A DNA stretch of 37,822 nt from Chloroflexota bacterium. GTDB taxonomy: Bacteria > Chloroflexota > Limnocylindria > Limnocylindrales > CSP1-4. Of this stretch, positions 20,053-28,454 are shown one piece after another. The stretch covers positions 1 to 37,822 of the forward strand of contig QKHE01000062.1 in NCBI GenBank assembly GCA_003250155.1, in the 5' to 3' direction. The position numbers and the translations under genes were made by a program. The notes beneath the pieces are model-generated. The model saw nothing but the letters and a program-made list of their open reading frames with translations, ran no database searches and was not told the origin of the DNA. Positions within the stretch are counted from its first letter, which is position 1. Each line of letters begins with the position of its first letter.

Positions 20053-20792
20053 CGATCCCTCCCTGGGTTGCCCGATCCACGGTCCGGATCAGCGGTCCGG
20101 CGTTCGAAGGATAGACCGCCGCCGGCCCGCTCTTCCCGGCCGGTCGTCGCGATGGCGGACCGGATCACGAGGGCGTCCCGCCAGGTGCGGCACAGGACGT
20201 CCACCAGCTCGAGCCGGTCGACCGCCTGGCGGATCGCGTCGGTCGGCGGTCCGCCGCCCACCGCAACGGCGCCATGCCGCTCGAGGAGCACCGCCCCGGA
20301 CAACGGCTCCGGCCCCGCCACGAGGGCGCTCGCGACGGCCTCGGCGAGCGGCTGGCTGCCCGGCTCGCCGAACGGCACCACGGGCAGACGCGGCAGGAAC
20401 AGCGCCGTCTCCGGGAGCGCGGCGGGATCCGGCGCGACGCCGGCGAGGGTCAACGCCATCGACGCCGGCACGTGGGCGTGGACGACCGCCGCCACGTCGG
20501 GGCGGGCGCGGAGGACGGCTCGGTGAATCGCCACGTCGGAGCTCGGCCGCAGCCCGGGCGCGCTCAGCGGTGCCGTGGGATCGAGTGGGACGATCAGCAG
20601 GTCTGCAGGCTCGAGCTCATCCTTGCGCACCCCCGCCGGGGTGATCAGCAGCCGCCCATCCGCGAGGCGAATCGACAGGTTGCCCTCGGTCGCCGAGATC
20701 AGGCCCCGCGCGCCGAGTCGTCGCCCGGCCGCGACGACCGCGTCGCGAAGCGCCCCGAGGTCCTCGAGTCGCGCGGAATCCGGGCCGGCCAT
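20049..20792 (-). CDS. Class II aldolase/adducin family protein (fuculose-phosphate aldolase-like)
   Basis: GLISATEGNLSIRLADGRLLITPAGVRKDEL, AIHRAVLRARPDVAAVVHAHVPASMAL, LLERHGAVAVG. Confidence 0.88.
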   Translation of the reverse strand: MAGPDSARLEDLGALRDAVVAAGRRLGARGLISATEGNLSIRLADGRLLITPAGVRKDELEPADLLIVPLDPTAPLSAPGLRPSSDVAIHRAVLRARPDVAAVVHAHVPASMALTLAGVAPDPAALPETALFLPRLPVVPFGEPGSQPLAEAVASALVAGPEPLSGAVLLERHGAVAVGGGPPTDAIRQAVDRLELVDVLCRTWRDALVIRSAIATTGREERAGGGLSFERRTADPDRGSGNPGRDR

Positions 20793-20844
20793 CGCGAGAC
20801 CATCGTAGCCAGCGCGCTGGCGCCGAGCGAGGCGACGGGCGACG

Positions 20845-21006
20845 TCAGGCAGCGAGCGCCGCGACGAAGGTGGCGGTCAGGTCGCGAGCGACGGGCGCGT
20901 CCGGCGCCAGCTCGACGACCACGCCGCAGCCGTCACACCGGACCTCGTCCGCCAGCTCGGCGAGCCGCGTCGCCTCGCCGCAGCACGGAAGCTCAAAATC
21001 GATCAT
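20845..21006 (-). CDS. 53-aa putative zinc-ribbon microprotein
   Basis: MIDFELPCCGEATRLAELADEVRCDGCGVVVELAPDAPVARDLTATFVAALAA; two Cys clusters (CC and CDGC); divergent from the ABC transporter. Confidence 0.55.
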   Translation of the reverse strand: MIDFELPCCGEATRLAELADEVRCDGCGVVVELAPDAPVARDLTATFVAALAA

Positions 21007-21057
21007 GACGCCAGCTTGCCCTGACGCCGTGCCACCTTGTCTGTCACGATGCTCGCC

Positions 21058-22014
21058 ATGCCGCGACTCTCGCTGGACCTTCCGGCGATCGACGTCACCG
21101 ACCTCCAGAAGCGCTACGGGCGGATCGACGCCCTCGCTGGCCTGACCATGGCCGTCGGCCGCGGCGAGGTCTTCGGCTTCCTCGGGCCGAACGGCGCCGG
21201 CAAGACGACGACGGTCAAGCTGCTGCTCGGGCTCGCGCGGCCAACCAGCGGCGGCGGCTCCGTGCTCGGCGCTCCCCTTGGCGACCTCGCGACCCGGCGC
21301 AAGATCGGGTACCTGCCGGAGCTGTTCCGCTACCAGCCCTGGCTGCCGGCCCGCGACGTGCTCATGCTTCACGGACAGCTGATCGGGATGCCGCGGGGCC
21401 GTCGCCGCGCCGCGGCGGACGAGGCGCTCGGCCTCGTCGGACTCGCCGATCGGGCCGGCGATACGGTCGGCAAGTTCTCGAAGGGCATGCAGCAGCGCCT
21501 CGGGCTCGCGGTCGCGCTGCTCGGCGAGCCAGCGCTCGTCGTCCTCGACGAGCCGACGTCGGCCCTCGACCCGATCGGCCGCGTCGAGGTCCGCGGCATC
21601 ATCCGTCAGGCCGCCGATCGCGGCGCGACGATCTTCCTGAACTCCCACCTGTTGAGCGAGGTCGAGCAGGTCTGCGACCGCATCGCGGTCATCGACCACG
21701 GCCGGGTCGTCGCGATCGGCGAGCTCGATGACGTGCTCGGCGTGTCCGAGACCGAGATCCGGGCCAGCGGCCTCGCCGCCGCCGACCTCGCCGCCGTCGA
21801 GGCGTTCGGCAGCCCGTCGCTGACCGGCGACCGGCTGGTGATCCGCCCGATGAACCCGGAGCGCGTCCCGGATCTCGTCGCGACGCTCGTCGGCATGGGC
21901 GCTCGAATCCACGAGGTGCGCACCGGCCGGACGTCGCTGGAGCAGCGCTTCATCGAGCTCGTGGCCCAGGATCGGCCGCCGGATGGGACGCCGTCGGCGA
22001 CCGTCCTTCGATGA
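21058..22014 (+). CDS. ABC transporter ATP-binding protein (ABC-2 type)
   Basis: Walker A GPNGAGKTTT, signature FSKGMQQRLGLAVAL, Walker B LVVLDEPTSALDP. ATG 21058 (alternative 21049). Confidence 0.93.
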   Translation: MPRLSLDLPAIDVTDLQKRYGRIDALAGLTMAVGRGEVFGFLGPNGAGKTTTVKLLLGLARPTSGGGSVLGAPLGDLATRRKIGYLPELFRYQPWLPARDVLMLHGQLIGMPRGRRRAAADEALGLVGLADRAGDTVGKFSKGMQQRLGLAVALLGEPALVVLDEPTSALDPIGRVEVRGIIRQAADRGATIFLNSHLLSEVEQVCDRIAVIDHGRVVAIGELDDVLGVSETEIRASGLAAADLAAVEAFGSPSLTGDRLVIRPMNPERVPDLVATLVGMGARIHEVRTGRTSLEQRFIELVAQDRPPDGTPSATVLR

Positions 22015-22856
22015 TCACGATCGCCTGGCTCACGATCGGCGAGGCCGCACGGCGGCGCGTCCTGTGGGTCCTCGTCGCGCTGGCGCTCGTGGCCGTCGCG
22101 CTGACGACCTGGGGCGTGGCCTCGCTGCTCGATCTCGGTCGCCGGGAGGGCGTCAGCGAGCTCCAGCTTCGGCTCGGGGTGTCGCAGATCCTGATCTTCA
22201 TCGCCTTCATGTTCGGCTTCGTGCTGGTCATGACCGCGGCCTTCTTCGGCTCGCCGGCCATCGCCGGCGACATCGAGAGCGGCATCGTCCAGGCGCTGCT
22301 CGCGAGGCCCCTCCGGCGGTCCTCGTACCTCGTCGGGCGCTGGCTCGGCCTGGCCATCGTGATCGTCGGCTACGCCGTGCTGTCCGGCCTGCTGGCGATC
22401 TTCGCCGTCGATGTCGTGTCCGGCTACCGCCCGCCGAACGCGCTGCTGCCGGTCGCGTACCTGGCCGGCCAGGCGATCGTGCTCCTGTCGTTGACCGTGC
22501 TGCTGTCGACGCGCTTGCCGCCGATCGCCGGCGGCGCGATCGCGGTCGTCGCCTACGGGCTCGCGTGGATGGCCGGCGTGCTCGGCAAGATCGGCCTGGC
22601 GATCGGCACCAGCGGCCTCGTCGGCCTGGCCGACGCCTCGCGCCTGCTGCTGCCGACCGACGCGATGTGGCAGGGCGTCGTGTACGGCCTCGAGCCGGCA
22701 TTCGTCATCGATGCCATCGGCGACACACCGGCCGGTCGCGGCAACCCGTTCTTCGCCGAGACGCCGCCGAGCCCCGAGATCGTGGCCTGGGCCGTGGTCT
22801 GGGTCGTCGTCGTCCTGGTGCTCGCGACGAGCCAGCTCCGGCGGCGCGAGCTGTGA
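22011..22856 (+). CDS. ABC-2 type transporter permease
   Basis: Multiple hydrophobic segments; GDIESGIVQALLARPLRRSSYLVGRWLG typical of ABC-2 permeases. ATGA overlap with the ATPase gene. Confidence 0.88.
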   Translation: MITIAWLTIGEAARRRVLWVLVALALVAVALTTWGVASLLDLGRREGVSELQLRLGVSQILIFIAFMFGFVLVMTAAFFGSPAIAGDIESGIVQALLARPLRRSSYLVGRWLGLAIVIVGYAVLSGLLAIFAVDVVSGYRPPNALLPVAYLAGQAIVLLSLTVLLSTRLPPIAGGAIAVVAYGLAWMAGVLGKIGLAIGTSGLVGLADASRLLLPTDAMWQGVVYGLEPAFVIDAIGDTPAGRGNPFFAETPPSPEIVAWAVVWVVVVLVLATSQLRRREL

Positions 22857-23395
22857 CTGCCGAGACGCCGGTCGGCCGGCTGACGGTTCACCTCGGCCAC
22901 GGCGCGAGCGGCACGGCGGCGAGCATGCGGTCGCACGTCGAGGGGCTGCGGGCGCGCGGCATCGACGCGCTTGCGGTCGACGTGCCAAAGCGGCGGGCGG
23001 AGGACGCCGTGGCGGTGTGGCGTGAACGCGTGCCCGACGGGCCGGCCACCGTCGCCGGCGGTCACTCGTACGGCGGCCGCGTGGCCAGCCTCGCGGCGGC
23101 CGAGGCGGGGGTGGCGTATGCAGGGTTGGTGCTGTTCAGCTATCCGCTCCACCCGCCCGGATCGCCGGACCGCGCAGCGGCGCGCGTCGCACACTGGCCG
23201 TCGATCGACTGTCCGGTGCTGCTGCTGAGCGGCGAATCCGATCCGTTTGCCCGGATCGAGCTGCTGCGGATCGCCGTTCGTGACCTGCCGAACGCGACGC
23301 TGGTGACCTACCCGCGCCTCGGACACGGGCTGGCGCGGGTGCTCGACGATGCGCTCGACCGCGTCGCGGCCTTCGTGCAGTCGTTGGCCCGATGA
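22853..23395 (+). CDS. Alpha/beta-hydrolase family protein (Tex30/KANL3-like)
   Basis: LGHGASGTAASMRSHVEGLRARGIDAL, nucleophile elbow GGHSYGGRVAS, LLLSGESDPF, GHGL. GTG start overlaps the permease stop. Confidence 0.8.
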   Translation: MTAETPVGRLTVHLGHGASGTAASMRSHVEGLRARGIDALAVDVPKRRAEDAVAVWRERVPDGPATVAGGHSYGGRVASLAAAEAGVAYAGLVLFSYPLHPPGSPDRAAARVAHWPSIDCPVLLLSGESDPFARIELLRIAVRDLPNATLVTYPRLGHGLARVLDDALDRVAAFVQSLAR

Positions 23396-23422
23396 GTCGA
23401 CACGAGGAGGAGGAGGCTTCGA

Positions 23423-23980
23423 ATGTTCCCTGATCGTGGTCCCGGCGAGCGCGGCGCGCTCGTGCTCGGCGTGGTGCTCATCGTCCTCGGCGCCCTGGCC
23501 CTGGCCGGCCGGGCCCTGTCGATCGACCTGTTCGGCATCGGCTGGCCGGTGCTCGTGATCGCGCCCGGCGTGGCCCTGTTCGCGGTGGCGATCGGGATCG
23601 GCGGTGCGGCCGGCGTGGCCGTCGCGATCCCGGGCGGCATCGTGACGATGGTCGGCGTCGTGCTGGCGTTCCAGTCGGCGACCGGGCTGTGGGCCACCTG
23701 GGCCTACGCCTGGGCGCTCGTCGCGCCGGGTGGAGTGGGTCTCGGGATGATGCTCTACGGGGTCGTCGCCGGCGAGCGCGACATCGCCCGGACCGGGATG
23801 CCGGTCCTGCTGACCGGGCTCGGGCTGTTCATCGGCTTCGGCCTGTTCTTCGAGGGCCTGCTGCACCTCAGCGGGCCGGACCTGTCGCTCGGCGAGCCGG
23901 CGCTCGCCGTCGGGCTGGTGCTGCTCGGCGTGCTCGTGCTGCTCTCGGGCCTCGTCGGCGGCGGTCGCCGGCGAGTCTGA
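23423..23980 (+). CDS. Small multi-pass membrane protein, uncharacterised
   Basis: About five hydrophobic segments; RBS gaggaggagg. Confidence 0.75.
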   Translation: MFPDRGPGERGALVLGVVLIVLGALALAGRALSIDLFGIGWPVLVIAPGVALFAVAIGIGGAAGVAVAIPGGIVTMVGVVLAFQSATGLWATWAYAWALVAPGGVGLGMMLYGVVAGERDIARTGMPVLLTGLGLFIGFGLFFEGLLHLSGPDLSLGEPALAVGLVLLGVLVLLSGLVGGGRRRV

Positions 23981-23990
23981 CGCGGCGCGA

Positions 23991-25253
23991 TCAGCCGATC
24001 GAGACGACCCGGTAGCGGACGGGGCCGCGGGGCGTTCGAACCTCGACCTCGTCGCCCGGACGGTGTCCGAGGAGGGCTGCCCCGACGGGTGATGCCGAGC
24101 TGAGCCGGCCCGCGGCGGGATTCGCCTCGGCGCTTCCGACGAGCGTGAAGACCGTCTCCTCGCCGCCGCTCTCGACGGTCACCACGGAGCCGAGGCCGAC
24201 GCGCCCGTCGGCCTGGTCGGTCACGACGACGGCCCGCCGCAGCCGGTCCTCGATGCCCTGGATCCGACCCTCCAGGAACGACTGTTCCTCGCGCGCCGCG
24301 TGGTACTCGGCGTTCTCTCGCAGGTCGCCGAGCTCCCGGGCCGCCTTGATCCGGGCGACGACCTCGGGCCGCCGGAGGCGGGTCAGCTCGTCGAGCTCGG
24401 CGCGCAACCGCTCGAGCGCCTCCGCCGACAGCTCCACCGGCGCGGGCGCGCTGGCCGGCACCGTCGCCGGGGTGGGGGAGCGACGCGTTCGCGGGGCCGC
24501 GTCCGACGCCCTGGACCGCGATGCCTGGGCTCGCCGTGGCGATGCCGGCGGCCGGCGGGCCGCACGCACGACGCCCGTCCCGTGTTCGTCGGCGCGCGCG
24601 CCCTCCGCGTCCCCGGGTGGGAGCTCGACGACCCGCCGCCCCGGCTCCGGCGGTCGCGGCGCTTCCGGTAGGACCGAGCCGCTGATGCCGTGGGCCTGGC
24701 GCTCGCCCGTCGGGCGCCGCAGCGTTGCCCAGGGCAGCTCGAGCGCCCCGTCCGGTCGGTCCGCCAGCCCCGGCCCACGGCCGGCGGCGAACGCGTCGAG
24801 GATCGCGTCGAGGTACTCCTCCGACGCCTCCGTCTCGGCCCACCAGACGCGGAGGTCGACCGCCGGCCGCAGCAGGTGCAGCCACTGACCATCGGGATGC
24901 GGCGCTCGATCGCCGGGGATGTGTCCGACGAGCGCGGCGACCCGGCGCCCGATCGAGCTCATCGTCGCGCCGGCGAACAGGACGCCCGACGACGGCCACC
25001 ACAGCGACGCCAGCCGGCTCGCGAGCGCTTTCGAGGTGGGCCGCTCACCGTCGAGGCGCAGGCCCGGGACGCGCTCGAGCCACTTGCCGACGCGGCTCAC
25101 GTCGAGGGGTGCGGCGGGGAGCGGCGCGGCGAGCTCGACGACGTACACGCCCGGGCCTCGGCCGGCGACCGGCCGGGACCAGCGGGCCGGGCCGTCGACG
25201 AGCAGCCCGACCTCGCGGACGAGATCGGCCGCGCCGGGCGTCGTCGGGGTCAC
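23991..25253 (-). CDS. GreA/GreB-family transcription elongation factor with a GIY-YIG-like N-terminal domain
   Basis: C-terminus: [45 protein letters not shown] plus FKBP-like GreA_GreB domain ending RYRVVSIG. N-terminus: GPGVYVVEL...[39 protein letters not shown]...[25 protein letters not shown]. Likely GTG start 25253. Confidence 0.8.
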   Translation of the reverse strand: MTPTTPGAADLVREVGLLVDGPARWSRPVAGRGPGVYVVELAAPLPAAPLDVSRVGKWLERVPGLRLDGERPTSKALASRLASLWWPSSGVLFAGATMSSIGRRVAALVGHIPGDRAPHPDGQWLHLLRPAVDLRVWWAETEASEEYLDAILDAFAAGRGPGLADRPDGALELPWATLRRPTGERQAHGISGSVLPEAPRPPEPGRRVVELPPGDAEGARADEHGTGVVRAARRPPASPRRAQASRSRASDAAPRTRRSPTPATVPASAPAPVELSAEALERLRAELDELTRLRRPEVVARIKAARELGDLRENAEYHAAREEQSFLEGRIQGIEDRLRRAVVVTDQADGRVGLGSVVTVESGGEETVFTLVGSAEANPAAGRLSSASPVGAALLGHRPGDEVEVRTPRGPVRYRVVSIG

Positions 25254-25350
25254 CGGCGGACGGTACCACTGGCTGTTCCCAGACGGTACGGCCGGGTCTG
25301 GCGGCGGCCCCGCCGGCGGGGGATGCTGTCCGCACGTCGGGGGAGCGACG

Positions 25351-25863
25351 ATGCCGGAGATCGAGCTTTTCACGCCAACCGGGGTGATCAGCGGGTGGAC
25401 CGCGCGGCTGCCGTTGGTCGGCGACGGGCCGACCTTCGACGGTCCGCTGCCGCTCGCGGATGCCTGCTGGTACCCGAACGACGGGCGCCCCGCGAGCCAG
25501 CGCGGCGACGTCCTGGTCGAGCCTGACGACGCCCTGATCGTGGTCCTCCCCGAGCCGGAGGTTCGGAGCCACGCGAACTGGTACCCGATCACCGTCGAGC
25601 TCGGGCCGTACCACGTCGCGGGCCGGATCGAGACGCTGCCCGGCTTCGACCCGGACCGGGCGCTGACCCGGCCGGGCGGCTCGTTCGTGCCGCTGTGGGA
25701 CGTGCGCATCGAGCTCGGCGGGCAGCCGGGAGCCGGCACGGCCGAGCGCGACTACGTCGAGGTGAACCGCTACGCCGTGGAGCGCGTCACGTCGCCGCTC
25801 GTGCTCAGCTTCCACTTCCCTGGCGCGACCTTCGTCGAGGCGGAGGGCGCCCCCGTCGCGTAG
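25351..25863 (+). CDS. Conserved-looking uncharacterised protein
   Basis: ATG 25351 after ggggag [50 protein letters not shown]. Divergent from the Gre-like gene. Confidence 0.7.
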   Translation: MPEIELFTPTGVISGWTARLPLVGDGPTFDGPLPLADACWYPNDGRPASQRGDVLVEPDDALIVVLPEPEVRSHANWYPITVELGPYHVAGRIETLPGFDPDRALTRPGGSFVPLWDVRIELGGQPGAGTAERDYVEVNRYAVERVTSPLVLSFHFPGATFVEAEGAPVA

Positions 25864-26047
25864 TCGGCTACAGAGCCGTGCGCTCGCTGGAGCGCGCTCT
25901 CACGGCCAGCGATCGAAGGCCAGACGTGCGAATCAACGTGGGAGCGCCAGGGCCGGGTCGGTGGACCTCTTGGCAACAATATGGAAGACAGTATTGACAA
26001 AGTGAAAACGACTATGAGAAAGTTCGATTCACACCGAAAGGAACGGT

Positions 26048-26479
26048 ATGTCGAACGATCTCATCTCCACCTGCCCCGTCTGCGCCAACGAACTCGCCGT
26101 CACGCGCCTCCATTGCCGATCCTGCGGCACGACGCTCGAGGGTGACTTCAGCGCCGGGCGCTTTGCGCGCCTGAGCCGCGAGCAGCTCGCAGTCCTGGAG
26201 AGCTTCCTCCGCTCGCGGGGCAACCTCCGGGAGATGGAGCGCGAGCTCGGGATCTCGTACCCGACCGTTCGCTCCCGTGTCGAGGCCGTCGTCCGGGCGC
26301 TCGGCTTCGGGCCGCGGGACGAGACCGACGACGCCGATTCGACCGCCGACTCAGGGGATCCCGCCGCGTCACCGGCTGAGGCCGCGTCGAGGCAGGAGAT
26401 CCTCGAGCGCCTCGCCCGCCACGAGATCACGGCCGACGAGGCGGCCAGCGCCATTCGAGCCCTTGGGAGCAACCGATGA
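26048..26479 (+). CDS. DUF2089 family protein (zinc ribbon + HTH-like + C-terminal SHOCT-like motif)
   Basis: CPVCANELAVTRLHCRSCGTTLEGDFSAGRFARLSREQLAVLESFLRSRGNLREMERELGISYPTVRSRVE; C-term EILERLARHEITADEAASAIRAL. Confidence 0.88.
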   Translation: MSNDLISTCPVCANELAVTRLHCRSCGTTLEGDFSAGRFARLSREQLAVLESFLRSRGNLREMERELGISYPTVRSRVEAVVRALGFGPRDETDDADSTADSGDPAASPAEAASRQEILERLARHEITADEAASAIRALGSNR

Positions 26480-27444
26480 CCGCCGCCGACGCCACCGTAG
26501 CCCGCATCGAGCACCGCATCGGTGCCCGCGGCAGGCTGACCCTTCGCCAGCCCGCCGGCGAGATCGAGATCCACGGCGTCGAGGGCGACACCGCCCGGGT
26601 CCGCGACCGCAACGAGCGAGCGCTGGCCGACAGCTTCGAGATCCTGGCCGCCGAGGGCTCGCTGGAGCTCCGGCCGCTCGATCAGCTCGGCGGGCTCATC
26701 GGCATGTGGCGGCGCGGGACGGCGCCGCAGCTGGCGGTCGAGGTGCCGCATGGCGCGACCGTCAGCGTGGAGGCGGCGAGCGCCGACGTCTCCGCCAGCG
26801 ACCTCACCGGCGAGAAGCGATTCCGCACTGCGTCCGGCGACGTTTCGCTCAACCGGCTGGCGGGCGCCGTCGATGTCACGACGGTCTCCGGCGATATCCG
26901 GATCGAGGGACAGGTGCAGCTGGAGGTCCTGGGACGCACCGTGAGCGGCGATCTGGCCGTGCGGCTGCCGGGGGCGCGTCGGCTCGACCTGGCGACGACG
27001 TCGGGCGACGTGCTGATCGACGCGGAGGTCTCCGGCGCCGGCCCGTTCGAGGTGCAGACGATCAGCGGTGACCTGGCCGTGGTCGCCAAGAGCGGCCTTC
27101 GAATCGAGGCGCAGACCGTGACCGGCGATGTCGTCGGCAGCGGGATGAAGATCGTCGAGTCGGGTCGCGGCCGCAAGGTCGCGACGATCGGCAAGGGCGG
27201 TCCGACGTTGGCCTTCCGGTCCGTGTCGGGCGATCTCGCCGTCATGGGCGCCGCACCGGCACGCCGGGAGCGCGCCGCCGGGACGACCGACGATGCGACG
27301 ACGCCCGAGGCGACGACGCCCGAAGCGACGCCACAGAGCACGGACGGCGCGCGGCTCGACATTCTTCGCGCCCTGGAGCGCGGCGATATCAGCGTCAGCG
27401 AGGCCGGCGACCGGCTGGCCGAGCTGGAGGAGGTGCTCCGGTGA
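26476..27444 (+). CDS. DUF4097 family beta-strand repeat protein (YvlB-like)
   Basis: Repeated short strands: VSLNRLAGAVDVTTVSGDIRIEG, LATTSGDVLIDAEVSG, VQTISGDLAVVAKSG; C-term DILRALERGDISVSEAGDRLAELEEVL. ATGA overlap with the DUF2089 gene. Confidence 0.85.
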   Translation: MTAADATVARIEHRIGARGRLTLRQPAGEIEIHGVEGDTARVRDRNERALADSFEILAAEGSLELRPLDQLGGLIGMWRRGTAPQLAVEVPHGATVSVEAASADVSASDLTGEKRFRTASGDVSLNRLAGAVDVTTVSGDIRIEGQVQLEVLGRTVSGDLAVRLPGARRLDLATTSGDVLIDAEVSGAGPFEVQTISGDLAVVAKSGLRIEAQTVTGDVVGSGMKIVESGRGRKVATIGKGGPTLAFRSVSGDLAVMGAAPARRERAAGTTDDATTPEATTPEATPQSTDGARLDILRALERGDISVSEAGDRLAELEEVLR

Positions 27445-27836
27445 CCGGCTCGAACGACGCGCTCGATCGAATCCTGCGGATGGTGGCCGAGGGCCGCCTG
27501 ACCGCCGAGGAGGCGGCGCCGATCATCGACGCGCTGCAGGCCGCTGGCTCGAGTGCCGCCGACGCGCCGTCGTCGAGCCGGCGACCAGCCGGCGACGGCG
27601 GGCTTCCCGAGGGGGGCCGGCCACGATTCACCCGGATCGAGGTCCAGGAGGGTGGCCGCCAGGTTGTCAATCTGCGCGTGCCGCTCTCGCTCGGCCGCCT
27701 GGCCCTGTCGCGCATCCCGGGGCTGTCGGCCGAGCAGCTCGCCGATGTCGAGGAGGCCGTGGCGCTCGGCGCCGGCGGCCCGATCCTCGACGTCCAGGAC
27801 GCCGACGGGGACGGCGTCCGAATCGTCCTCGAATAG
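27441..27836 (+). CDS. SHOCT-like/LiaX-N-like motif protein
   Basis: LDRILRMVAEGRLTAEEAAPIIDALQ; GTGA overlap with the DUF4097 gene. Confidence 0.75.
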   Translation: MTGSNDALDRILRMVAEGRLTAEEAAPIIDALQAAGSSAADAPSSSRRPAGDGGLPEGGRPRFTRIEVQEGGRQVVNLRVPLSLGRLALSRIPGLSAEQLADVEEAVALGAGGPILDVQDADGDGVRIVLE

Positions 27837-27856
27837 TCAGCTCAGGAGGGAGACGC

Positions 27857-28054
27857 ATGCGAGACGCACAGGCCGACGTCTGGCTCGCCAGCCAGGCCAT
27901 CGAGCGCGAGCTGCGAGAGGCCGCGCGCCGAGCGGATCTGCCAGCCGGCCCGGGGTGGTGGGACGACCTCCGGCGGCGAGCGGGCGAGGCGCTGATCGCG
28001 ACCGGGCAGCGGTTGCTGCCGGCGCCCCGGCGGACGCCAGTTCGGGCGACCTGA
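27857..28054 (+). CDS. 65-aa uncharacterised basic protein
   Basis: RBS aggaggg 8 nt before ATG 27857; MRDAQADVWLASQAIERELREAARRADLPAGPGWWDDLRRRAGEALIATGQRLLPAPRRTPVRAT. Confidence 0.55.
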   Translation: MRDAQADVWLASQAIERELREAARRADLPAGPGWWDDLRRRAGEALIATGQRLLPAPRRTPVRAT

Positions 28055-28090
28055 CCGCGGTCACGACGCCGCCGTGGGCACAGCGCGCTG

Positions 28091-28128
28091 AGACCCGCGC
28101 CCTGCCGAGCGCGGGTCTCTTGCATTTC
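28091..28128 (+). terminator. Rho-independent terminator-like hairpin at the end of the DUF2089/DUF4097 operon
   Basis: Perfect 10-bp stem agacccgcgc 28091-28100 / gcgcgggtct 28109-28118, 8-nt loop, followed by cttgcattt. Confidence 0.7.
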
Positions 28129-28142
28129 CCGGTTCTATGGTC

Positions 28143-28181
28143 GGTGACTCGGGGCGGATCGAGTCCGGGCCCCGAGTCACC
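28143..28181. repeat. Perfect 13-bp inverted repeat
   Basis: ggtgactcggggc 28143-28155 and gccccgagtcacc 28169-28181, 13-nt loop. Confidence 0.85.
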
Positions 28182-28454
28182 CGCGAGCGCCCGCGCGAGT
28201 GTCGGTGCTGATGTTGCCCGCGCGGGGCACGGTGGCGAGGTTGCTCATGCCACGGGCGTCATCCGCGGTCTTCGCCAGGTCCGGGACCTCCACGATCCCG
28301 TGCCTGCGACCGGAATCTAATGCCGGGGTGCGGTGTCGACCCATCGGTTCGAGCAGACCTCCGTTGGGTCGATGGTACGCCGCAAGTCCAGCACCCGCCA
28401 GATGCCGTCGGACGGGTGCCGGGCTACCATCCCGGGCTCCGGAGGTGCATCACG

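Noticed and set aside
25254-25739. N-terminal extension of the Gre-fusion ORF to 25739
   Set aside because: Runs antisense through the 25351..25863 gene and has Pro/Ser/Arg shadow-ORF composition; GTG 25253 is a reasonable start.
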